From positions 124,001 to 188,000 of the forward strand of contig CAVOZH010000011.1 of the NCBI GenBank assembly GCA_963700955.1: a DNA stretch of 64,000 bases, in the 5' to 3' direction. Under the pieces are notes generated by a model. The model did no database searches, was not told where the DNA came from, and worked only from the letters and a program-made list of their open reading frames with translations. Every line of letters begins with the position of its first letter. The stretch's first letter is position 1. The position numbers and the translations under genes are program-made. This stretch comes from Nocardioides_C sp963700955 (GTDB taxonomy: Bacteria; Actinomycetota; Actinomycetes; Propionibacteriales; Nocardioidaceae). Positions 51,128 through 58,292 of this stretch are shown here, one piece after another.

Positions 51128-52480
51128 TCAACCCCGAACGGCCTCCACAAGTCCGACGGCCGCCACGAGAAGCGGCAGGAGCGCGACGAGTGCGACGCCC
51201 TCCGCGATGTCGCCGACCCGCCCCCGGCGTACCGACGGCGCGCTCGGGACGAGGGTGAGCACGAGCAGGACGGCCCCGGTCAGCGCCAGGACCAGGCTCA
51301 GCGCAGGACGCCACCCGGGGTGGAGGACGATCACGGCCGCGACGACCGAGACCAGGCCGCCCAGCCCTGTGACCATGCCGACCAGCACCTCGCTCCCCGA
51401 GCGGTACTGCCTCGTGCGCAGCAGAAGGATCGCGGCGGCGAGGACGGCGACGAGGGTCCCGGCGACGCCGAGCCCGACGGCAAGCGGTGTGGCGAGGACG
51501 AGCACGAGCCCGACCGCGACCGTCACCGCGAGCAGCAGCTCGTGACCGGACCGGAGGTCGTCGCGGACCTGCCCGGGGTCGACCGTCATCGGTTCCGCGG
51601 TGAGGTCGGCGTGGCTGTGCGCGGGCTGCACGGCTGTCCGTGTGGTGCCCAGCGCAACCCACGGGACCAGACTCCCGCCGAGCACGCAGAGCACGAGCGC
51701 CACGGCGCCGACCTGGCCGGCGGTGAGGTCGGTGGAGCCGACGATGCCGCCTACGACCGCGACCACAGCACCGACTGCGACAGCGGGGATCAGCGCGGTG
51801 CGATGCACCGTGAGCCCGGCCAGCGCGAGTCCGCCCGTCAAGAGCGCAGCGGCACCGCCGACCGCGATCGGTGGGCCGAGCAGCTCACCCACGGGCATGG
51901 CTGTGGTCCCGGCAACCGCCCCGTACAGCACAGACGTCCAGGCAAGAACGACGGCGACCTCATGCTCGGCGCGGACCCGAGCGAGCACCCAAGCAGCCAC
52001 CACGAGCAGCAGCGACACGATTGCCGCGGTCGCCGCTGCGACGAGGCTGACCCGCTGCAGTCCGAGCGCAAGGGCTCCGAGGGAGAGCAGCAGTGCGGCG
52101 GCGACCAGCGCCGTACGACGGCCGGCCGCGGGCTCCCACGGCCGCAGGTCGCGTTCGACCATGTCGGCCATCGCCTCGACGATGTCGTCGTAGACCCGCG
52201 GAGGCTCGTCGTCGACTCCCGACGCGACGGTGAGGACCGCTCCGTCCTCCACGCCCTGGAAGGTCAGTCCGGCCTCGGCGCCGAGGGTCCTGCCGTCGGC
52301 CGTCATCAGCCGGTACCCCGCGTGGACTGAGCGGGGGTCGAGCATCCCCAGGGCTCGGGCCAGCTCGGGCAACAGCTCCGCCACCGGGACGGTCCCGGGC
52401 AGGGCTAGGTCGGTACGTCGTTCGCCGCCCACCACCGTGACCCGCACCAGGCCACCGATCTCCGTCGTCGCGTGCGTCAT
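51128..52480 (-). CDS. eccD: T7SS membrane component EccD (first of two)
   Basis: A 450-residue protein with an N-terminal ubiquitin-like domain (VRVTVVGGERRTDLALPGTVPVAELLPEL to about residue 88) and eleven membrane helices, the EccD architecture. The basic linker DMVERDLRPWEPAAGRR before helix 1 is typical. EccD forms the membrane vestibule of the ESX pore. The ATG at 52480 has GGGAG upstream and overlaps the stop of the preceding gene (ATGA); an open frame ten residues longer is not supported. A 47-bp gap leads to the sortase-type gene. A second EccD is encoded 5 kb upstream. Confidence 0.88.
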   Translation of the reverse strand: MTHATTEIGGLVRVTVVGGERRTDLALPGTVPVAELLPELARALGMLDPRSVHAGYRLMTADGRTLGAEAGLTFQGVEDGAVLTVASGVDDEPPRVYDDIVEAMADMVERDLRPWEPAAGRRTALVAAALLLSLGALALGLQRVSLVAAATAAIVSLLLVVAAWVLARVRAEHEVAVVLAWTSVLYGAVAGTTAMPVGELLGPPIAVGGAAALLTGGLALAGLTVHRTALIPAVAVGAVVAVVGGIVGSTDLTAGQVGAVALVLCVLGGSLVPWVALGTTRTAVQPAHSHADLTAEPMTVDPGQVRDDLRSGHELLLAVTVAVGLVLVLATPLAVGLGVAGTLVAVLAAAILLLRTRQYRSGSEVLVGMVTGLGGLVSVVAAVIVLHPGWRPALSLVLALTGAVLLVLTLVPSAPSVRRGRVGDIAEGVALVALLPLLVAAVGLVEAVRG

Positions 52481-53889
52481 CCGAGCACTCCCGGCGCTGT
52501 CTCGTCGTCGTCGAGCCACTCGTCCTCGAACGTGATCGCGGTGCGCTCGTGGTCCTCGTCGTCCTTCGCGGGACCGGCTCCCGTCGTGCCCGACCCTCGC
52601 TGCCCTGCGGTCGCCCCCCGGCCACCGGCGCGCATGCCGTCGGAGCCGTTCGACGCCGCGCGGCCCGCCGTACCGCTTCCGCCCGCGCTCGCCGGGCGGG
52701 CGGCACCTCCGGCTCGTCCGCCGGCCGTACCCGAGCCTCCCGGAGTGGACGCCGTAGCCCGGCCACCGACCTGGGAAGGCTCCTGGGCGCCCGCGACCGA
52801 CGAGCCCCGGGCGCTGCCCAGGGTCCCGCGCGGGGCGGACGACCCGGACTGCTCCGCCGACCCACCGATCACGCCCGAGCTGCCGATCCGGCCTCCGACT
52901 GTCCTGCCGAGAGCGGCGGGGGTGCCGGCGGGCGCCGGGTTTCCGGCCCTGAGACCGCTGAGCGCGCCACGGATCCCGGCTGCGCCCCCGGCGGCCCCCA
53001 CCGCGCCACCCATCACGCCACTGCCCGCAGCGCCCCCCGGGGCCACGTCACCGGTCGCTCCGGGAACGTGACCGGTGAAGGACTCGCCTGCGCCCGGCAC
53101 GACACCGTCGACCGCCCCGTCTGCGGTGGCCGGACTGCGCGAGGAGCCGAAGCGGGACGGGCCGCGGCCGCCGATCGCGCCGGAAGCGAGTCCGGCCGAT
53201 GCGACGCCTCCGCCGGAGCCGGAGACGTAGGTCCCACCCGAGCCGGTGGCGTAGGGGCTCGTGAGCGTGCCACCGTGCGAACCGGAGCCACCCGACGTGG
53301 CGCGCGCGTCGCCCGTCCCCCCGCCTGCCGAGCCGGTGCCGGTGCCTCCTGCGCGGCCGCTCTCGGGTTCGGGGGCGACCATTCCCATCTCGGTCGAGGC
53401 CTCGTCGAGCTGCTGCGCGAGCCGGGTGTTCGCCGCAGCTGCCTGGGACTCGCGGGCGTCGACGGACTGGCGGTGGGAGCCCACCTGGCGGATGTAGCGG
53501 ACCTCCGCCTGGATCGACTGCGTGTCGCTCTGGCCGGTCAGGTCCGGCGCGTCCGGCATCGGGAGGACTGCGGGCAGGGCGGAGTAGTCGCTCTTGGCCG
53601 TCTCGAGCCCGGAGGCAGCGGTCTCGAGTGACACCACCGCGTGCCGCATCGTCTCCTGCTGCTGGTCCACGCTGGCGGCGAGGGAGTCGAAGGCCGCCAC
53701 GGCGACGTCCGCGGAGGTGCCCGACCAGGACTCACGGATCCGCGCCTTGGCGTTGCGCAGGGCATCGGCGACCTCGGCGAGCCCGTCTGCGGCCGTCCGC
53801 CACGAGTCGGCCGATGACCGGATCGCGTCCGGCCGGGCGCTCTGGGCCTTCGCCAGGCGTTGCTCTTGCGGACCTGCCACGTCGATCAC
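52477..53889 (-). CDS. T7SS-associated WXG-like/PPE-like protein with Gly-rich C-terminus
   Basis: A 470-residue protein. The first 165 residues are alpha-helical with a central turn ESWSGTSADVA (Trp55-Ser-Gly57), like a WXG100 or PPE helical pair. The next 270 residues are low-complexity Gly/Ser/Ala with few charges. The end turns strongly acidic (DDEDHERTAITFEDEWLDDDE). This layout recalls large T7SS substrates or PPE proteins, but no EspG-type chaperone is seen nearby. It could be a secreted protein, a surface fibre or a structural scaffold. The GTG at 53889 overlaps the stop of mycP2 (GTGA), and its own stop overlaps eccD, so it is made in step with them. Confidence 0.75.
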   Translation of the reverse strand: MIDVAGPQEQRLAKAQSARPDAIRSSADSWRTAADGLAEVADALRNAKARIRESWSGTSADVAVAAFDSLAASVDQQQETMRHAVVSLETAASGLETAKSDYSALPAVLPMPDAPDLTGQSDTQSIQAEVRYIRQVGSHRQSVDARESQAAAANTRLAQQLDEASTEMGMVAPEPESGRAGGTGTGSAGGGTGDARATSGGSGSHGGTLTSPYATGSGGTYVSGSGGGVASAGLASGAIGGRGPSRFGSSRSPATADGAVDGVVPGAGESFTGHVPGATGDVAPGGAAGSGVMGGAVGAAGGAAGIRGALSGLRAGNPAPAGTPAALGRTVGGRIGSSGVIGGSAEQSGSSAPRGTLGSARGSSVAGAQEPSQVGGRATASTPGGSGTAGGRAGGAARPASAGGSGTAGRAASNGSDGMRAGGRGATAGQRGSGTTGAGPAKDDEDHERTAITFEDEWLDDDETAPGVLG

Positions 53890-55190
53890 GCTCCCCGTGT
53901 CTCTTCAACGACGCTCGGCGTCGTACGACGCCCACGCCTCGCCATGAGTACGCCGACGGCAGCCGCCATCACGACCAGGGCGCCCACCGGCCACGTCCAC
54001 GCCGGGACACCGCGGCCTGGGCCGCCCGCATCGGAAGTCCCGCCGGCCTTCTCGTCCACGCCGCCCGCGACGTGCTCGGACCCCTCGGTGGCGGTCGGCG
54101 CGGCCGCCGGGGATGCCTCTTCGGCGATGAGCGTCGAGGCGGACATCGGGTACTTGGTCACCGCCTCGGGCACGTGCTTGCCCAGGGGGTTCTCGTCGGG
54201 CCACTGGGTCGGGCTGGTCTCGAGCATCTCGACGGCCGACACGATGCCGAAGCCGTACTTGTCGTCCCAGCCGTACGGCCCCTCGCCACCGGTGTGGTGG
54301 ATCAGCTGCTGGATCAGCTGGTTGCCTGTCGCCTTCGGGTACTTCGCCTTGACCAGCGCCAGCGCTCCCGAGGTGATCGTGGTTGCCGGCGACGTGCCGG
54401 TGCTCCACGCGTTGGACGTCCAGCCCGAGTCGAAGATGCCGCCGGTGCCGACGAAGACCCCCGGGGCCGAGATCACCGGAACTCCATGCGTGCGCTGGTG
54501 CTTCCACGGCCGGGCGAGCTTGTCGACCGCGTAGACCGAGACAGCCCCCGCCATGTCGCTCGGGAAGACCCCGCTCGAGACGTCGTCGGCTCCCGCGGCA
54601 CCTACCACGACCACGCCTGCGGCCATCGCTCGCTTGATGGCCGGGATGATGTCGGCGCCCAGGGTGGCGGCGACGCTGATCACGTCCGCGCCCTGACGGA
54701 CGGCGTCGTCGAACATCCGGTCGAACGCCTCCGTCGGGCACTGGATGTGTGGCTGCTCGGGACGCAGGTCGTAGTCGTAGGCCAGGATCGTCGCGTCGGG
54801 CGCGATGCCGCTGACCCCCGTCCCTCCGGCGCCGTTGCCCCTGCCGTTGCCGACGAGCAGAGCCGCCTGGGTGGTCCCATGGGTGGCGTGGGGCCCGGTC
54901 AGCGGCTTGGCCCGCTTCTCGCGGCAGTCGTACCGGAGCCTGATGTCGGCACCTTGGAGATCAGGGACGGAGGGGTCCAGCCCTGAGTCGATCAGGGCGA
55001 TCGTGGCGCCCTTCCCGGTGGAGACCTTGTGTGCCCTCGCGATCCGCATGACGTCGTACCACCAGGCGCCCTCCTCGACGGTCCGGGGCGGACGGAGCCG
55101 CTCCTGCGCGGTCGCCGGGCCGGAGCCGAGCACCACGAGCACACAGGCAAGCGCGGCGGCGAACAGCCGTCTCGCGCTGCGGTGCTTCAC
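53886..55190 (-). CDS. mycP: Mycosin-like serine protease of T7SS (second) with altered oxyanion position
   Basis: A 434-residue subtilase with signal peptide (about 1-28), protease domain and a C-terminal membrane helix (about 402-420) with a basic tail. Asp68 (LIDSG), His104 (ATHGTT) and Ser267 (GTSPAT) form the triad. Where active mycosins have AAGN, this protein has AAGADD, so the oxyanion Asn is replaced by Ala201 and catalysis should be weak or absent. The GTG at 55190 has GGAG six bases upstream; the ATG at 55202 lacks a ribosome site. Both choices keep the signal peptide. It is coupled to the WXG-like gene by GTGA. Confidence 0.87.
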   Translation of the reverse strand: MKHRSARRLFAAALACVLVVLGSGPATAQERLRPPRTVEEGAWWYDVMRIARAHKVSTGKGATIALIDSGLDPSVPDLQGADIRLRYDCREKRAKPLTGPHATHGTTQAALLVGNGRGNGAGGTGVSGIAPDATILAYDYDLRPEQPHIQCPTEAFDRMFDDAVRQGADVISVAATLGADIIPAIKRAMAAGVVVVGAAGADDVSSGVFPSDMAGAVSVYAVDKLARPWKHQRTHGVPVISAPGVFVGTGGIFDSGWTSNAWSTGTSPATTITSGALALVKAKYPKATGNQLIQQLIHHTGGEGPYGWDDKYGFGIVSAVEMLETSPTQWPDENPLGKHVPEAVTKYPMSASTLIAEEASPAAAPTATEGSEHVAGGVDEKAGGTSDAGGPGRGVPAWTWPVGALVVMAAAVGVLMARRGRRTTPSVVEETRGA

Positions 55191-55217
55191 AGGGTGCTCC
55201 ATCGCGTTCGTCCGGTT

Positions 55218-55778
55218 CTAGAAGCTCGGCGTGATCGGCTGTGGGTCCGCAGCCGCGGCCGGCTGAGCAGCGACGTCGTCGTTGGCGGCATCCGGCGTCG
55301 CGCCCGGATCGCCCGCGCTCCCCGAGAACGCGTCGGAGGCAGCGGCCTCGGTCGCCGCCGCCTCGGCGGCGAGCTCGTCGGCGGCGATGCCCTTGCGCCC
55401 GCTCTCGGCCTCGACGGCTTCGGTGTACCTCTCCTGGGACCTGAACCTGCGGTCGCGGTAGCCCCGCCCGAGGGCGAGCAGCGACGCCTCCACGTCCTCG
55501 TCTCGCCGCTCGCTGGAGTCAGCGGTGTCGCGGAGGTTCTGCTCGAACTCCTCGAGGTCGGCGAGCACGCCCTCGAGGGTCTTCATGAAGACCTCGTGCG
55601 CGCCCTGATGGTGTCGCCCGAGGGCCACCCCCTGCTGCCACCCTCCGAATGCGGCGGGCGGCAGGTCGACGTCGCCGAAGACTCGTGACGACGCCTGCGC
55701 CTTGCTCTTCATCGTCCCCATGGTGCGGTTGGCGATCTCACGGACCGCTTCGATGGTCATCTCGAACTCGCCGGACAT
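55218..55778 (-). CDS. T7SS-linked helical protein of unknown function (EspC-like size)
   Basis: A 186-residue soluble protein. The first 115 residues are helical and charged (EMTIEAVREIANRTMGTMKSK, then LEGVLADLEEFEQNLRDTADSSERRDEDVEASLL). An Ala/Glu/Asp-rich low-complexity tail follows. A central FGGWQQGVALG resembles the turn of WXG-type helical hairpins (Trp-Gln-Gln-Gly). It may be a secreted partner or a chaperone for the WXG-like protein. The ATG at 55778 has GGGGGT upstream. It is the first gene after an internal terminator following the esx pair, and leads into mycP2, so it belongs to the same unit. No family recognised with certainty. Confidence 0.65.
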   Translation of the reverse strand: MSGEFEMTIEAVREIANRTMGTMKSKAQASSRVFGDVDLPPAAFGGWQQGVALGRHHQGAHEVFMKTLEGVLADLEEFEQNLRDTADSSERRDEDVEASLLALGRGYRDRRFRSQERYTEAVEAESGRKGIAADELAAEAAATEAAASDAFSGSAGDPGATPDAANDDVAAQPAAAADPQPITPSF

Positions 55779-55800
55779 CCGGCCCACCCCCTACAGGTCC

Positions 55801-55835
55801 TCGTGAAGCCGGACGTCACGCGTCCGGCTCCACGA
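55801..55835 (-). terminator. Partial terminator/attenuator after the esx pair
   Basis: TCGTG-AGCCGGACG pairs with CGTCCGGCT-CACGA (55801-55815 and 55821-55835) around a TCACG loop, with one bulge on each side. It lies between the WXG100 genes and the rest of the operon and could lower downstream transcript levels. Confidence 0.7.
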
Positions 55836-55866
55836 GAATCGGAAGATCTACTCGCCGTTGCGGCGG

Positions 55867-56160
55867 TCAGCCCCAGCGGGACTGGTTCTGGTTCTCGGTC
55901 GCCTGGTAGTCGCTGTTGGACGTCGACACCGCGCTGCCGATGTCGGCGAGCAGCAGGTTCATGTCGGCCATCGCCGCGTCCCACTTCGTCTTGGCCTGCT
56001 GGTAGGCCGCCGAGGCGGCGCCGGTCCAGTCGGACCGGAGCGGCGCGAGCTCGGACTCGAGCTGGTCGAGGCGGCCCTGGACCTGCGCCGCGGAGGCGCG
56101 GATGTCGGCGGCAGCGGCCTCGAGCCCGCCGAAGTTGACCTTGAGCTGTCCTGCGTTCAT
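55867..56160 (-). CDS. WXG100-family secreted protein (EsxA-like)
   Basis: A 97-residue helix-turn-helix protein. The WXG motif is Trp45-Thr-Gly47 in RSDWTGAASAAYQQAKTKW, with helices on both sides. The C-terminal tail has the secretion signal YxxxE (Tyr85 to Glu89 in DYQATENQ). Such proteins are exported as dimers through EccC. It follows the other WXG100 gene by 37 bp, so the two probably form a heterodimer as in ESX systems. A hairpin follows its stop. Confidence 0.92.
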   Translation of the reverse strand: MNAGQLKVNFGGLEAAAADIRASAAQVQGRLDQLESELAPLRSDWTGAASAAYQQAKTKWDAAMADMNLLLADIGSAVSTSNSDYQATENQNQSRWG

Positions 56161-56197
56161 GGCTGGTTCCCCTGGTTCTCGAGTTGCGGTGCGGGCG

Positions 56198-56509
56198 TCA
56201 GCCCAGGCGACCGGACAGCTTGGAGTACGTCGACGACTGCTGCTCGTCGGCAGCGTTGTAGGCCTGCTCCGAGGCCTGGAGGTTCGCCTCGAACTCGTTC
56301 AGCGCCGCGGTGATCTTGCGGGCGTCCTCGTCCCAGCGGACCATCACCTGCTGGAAGGCGGTCGAGCCCGACCCCTGCCACTGTGCCCCGATGCCGGACA
56401 GCTTGCCGCGAAGGCTGCTCAGCTGCTGGTCGAGGTCTCCACGTGCGGACTGCACCATCTGGGCAGCACGCGTGAGTGCCTGGTCCTGCTTGCTCATCTC
56501 GCCGGCCAT
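56198..56509 (-). CDS. WXG100-family secreted protein (EsxB-like)
   Basis: A 103-residue WXG100 protein with Trp44-Gln-Gly46 in AQWQGSGSTAFQQVMVRW and two long helices. Its C-terminus has AYNAADEQ, fitting YxxxD (Tyr84 to Asp88), the EccC-recognised signal. The ATG at 56509 has GGGAGG six bases upstream; the longer open frame is not used. It is the first gene of the esx pair, after a 264-bp gap that carries a palindromic site and probably the promoter. Which of the two partners carries the active export signal cannot be told by eye. Confidence 0.92.
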   Translation of the reverse strand: MAGEMSKQDQALTRAAQMVQSARGDLDQQLSSLRGKLSGIGAQWQGSGSTAFQQVMVRWDEDARKITAALNEFEANLQASEQAYNAADEQQSSTYSKLSGRLG

Positions 56510-56773
56510 CGCCAGCCTCCCTTCGACTCCCCCGCCGGGAGACCGCTCTCGGCCCCCCGCTCGAGAAACACTGAGCACATGGCGGCTGAGGTGCCGTCAG
56601 CGCTTTCGATCCGGGAGGGATCGTACCCATATGGAGCAGGTTTGGGTACCTTGCGCCGGCCCGAACGGACTATCCGGCTGCCACCGACCGGACTACTCCA
56701 GGCTCACCGAGGGGACTGCCGGCGCCGTGGTCTGGAGGGTCGGGCCCGCCGACACAGGCTCGCGAGCGAGGTC
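56510..56773. promoter_or_regulatory. Upstream region of the esx pair with a 7-bp dyad
   Basis: GTACCCA (56623-56629) and TGGGTAC (56643-56649) form a dyad with 13 bases between arms, about 115 bases before the first esx ATG. The gap is long for this tightly packed locus, which fits a separate esx promoter. The dyad may be an operator. Confidence 0.4.
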
Positions 56774-58135
56774 TCAGGACGGGAGCCGGCGGACCAGCTC
56801 GAAGAGTCCGGCGGCGACGGGAAGAGCCGCGACGCACAGCACGACGCAGAGCGCCTCGACCACGTCGGCCGTGCGGGCCCACCAGATCGACCGCCAGCCC
56901 CGGCCGAGCGAGACCGCGGAGACGAGCACAGCCGAGGCGGCGGCTGCGACGCCGGCGAGGGCCCAGGCCAGCCCGGGTCCGGAGAGCGCCACGAGCGCGT
57001 CGGCCACCACCAGGGACAGCGCCAGGGCACCGGGGAGGCGCAGTGCCGCCCTGGGCACCGAAGCCCGGTAGGACCGAGCGGTCAGGGCCAGCGCGCCACC
57101 GCCGAAGAGCAGGAGCAGGTGTACGCCGATCGCGTCGATGCCCGAGCCCGGTGCCACCGTCAGCAGGGCCACCGCGGCGGAGGCCACCACCGCGACCGCG
57201 ACGGCGCCAGCGACGAGCAGGCGCCGCCCTTCGCGAACCAGGTCCGCCACCCCCTCGGGACGGATGAGCACCCGACGGCGGCGGTTTGGACGGTCCCGGG
57301 CGGACCAGGAGGTCACCGCGAGCCGGTCGAGGTCCAGCAGCGTCTCGTCCGGCACGTCGACGACGAGGTAGGGAAGGAGCCGGCCCAGAGCGACGGCACC
57401 CGCGAAGAGCACCGCCCAAAGCGACCGTTCCGGGGCGCCGGCGACGAGGGCGAGCGCGGCGCACACGGAGACCGTCCCGCCCGCGACCAGCCAGACGCGC
57501 ATGAGCCGCTCGACGCGTCGGTCCGCGCCGGTGCGGACGAAGGCGGCGGCCGCCGTCGCCGCCAGCGCACCCACCGTCACCGAGAGCAGGTCCCCTCCTG
57601 GCGCCGGTGACCGCACGAGCAGGAAGCCACCCGCGGCCGCGAACGCGGGCGCGGCCGTCGCGAGCGAGAGTCCGAAGGAGTCGTCGGAGCGAGATGCGGA
57701 GGCAGCCGAGACGAGGGAGGACAGCAGGAGCAGCGCGACGCTTGCGCCTCTCAGCGGCCCGGCTGAGGCCACCGCCCCGGCCACACCCGCGGCAACGCCG
57801 AAACCCACCGCGACCACGCCGATCCAGGGGCCGGACCTCAGCCGAGAGGTGGACTCCGCTTCCGTCGGGCGAGGGTCCTGGTCGGGGAGGACCGCGTCGC
57901 TGTCGACAGCCACGAGGACGTCGCCGGGGCTCAGCCCCAGCTGGTCCAGGCGCCGGCGAGGGTCGAGCGGCTTGCCCGTCGTGGACACGAGCACCGGTGC
58001 GACGCCGCCGACCGCTGCGGCGTACTCACGCCCGAGGCTCTCGAGATCCGCACCGGCAGGCACGACGAGGTCGACGACCCCGGCAGCTCCACGGACGGTG
58101 AGCCGGAGGAGCGCGAGCGCAGTCGCCTCGGACAC
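56774..58135 (-). CDS. eccD: T7SS membrane component EccD (second of two)
   Basis: A 453-residue protein with an N-terminal ubiquitin-like domain (LALLRLTVRGAAGVVDLVVPAGADL to about residue 85), a linker with Pro/Glu, and eleven hydrophobic helices. The basic loop ARDRPNRRRRVLIRPEGVADLVREGRR between helices 6 and 7 is a family feature. The overall plan equals that of the other EccD in this locus, though sequence identity between them is low by eye. Two EccD copies are needed per ESX protomer, usually from one gene; here a heterodimer is possible. The GTG at 58135 has GGGGGAGG six bases upstream; the GTG at 58150 is less likely. Confidence 0.85.
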   Translation of the reverse strand: MSEATALALLRLTVRGAAGVVDLVVPAGADLESLGREYAAAVGGVAPVLVSTTGKPLDPRRRLDQLGLSPGDVLVAVDSDAVLPDQDPRPTEAESTSRLRSGPWIGVVAVGFGVAAGVAGAVASAGPLRGASVALLLLSSLVSAASASRSDDSFGLSLATAAPAFAAAGGFLLVRSPAPGGDLLSVTVGALAATAAAAFVRTGADRRVERLMRVWLVAGGTVSVCAALALVAGAPERSLWAVLFAGAVALGRLLPYLVVDVPDETLLDLDRLAVTSWSARDRPNRRRRVLIRPEGVADLVREGRRLLVAGAVAVAVVASAAVALLTVAPGSGIDAIGVHLLLLFGGGALALTARSYRASVPRAALRLPGALALSLVVADALVALSGPGLAWALAGVAAAASAVLVSAVSLGRGWRSIWWARTADVVEALCVVLCVAALPVAAGLFELVRRLPS

Positions 58136-58204
58136 GACGGCCTCCCCCACACTTGGCTTACCCGAACTTGGGTGAATGGTCCGGTTTCTCCTCGTGAGAC
58201 ACCG

Positions 58205-58233
58205 TTGTCACTATCATGCACGACCGGTGAGAT
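58205..58233 (+). promoter_or_regulatory. Candidate promoter for eccC
   Basis: TTGTCA (58205-58210) and TGAGAT (58228-58233) are 17 bases apart, about 60 bases before the eccC ATG. The -10 match is moderate. A TACCC-N6-GGGT site lies at 58159-58173, between this and the eccD side. Confidence 0.4.
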
Positions 58234-58292
58234 CCTGAACCGATGTAGTCGGGCGTCCGAAGGGGGCGCCCCCACGAGGGGGAGGCGAGGAC

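Noticed and set aside
55190..55202. ATG at 55202 as start of the second mycosin
   Set aside because: No ribosome site precedes it, while GGAG is six bases before the GTG at 55190. Not excluded; the difference is four residues.
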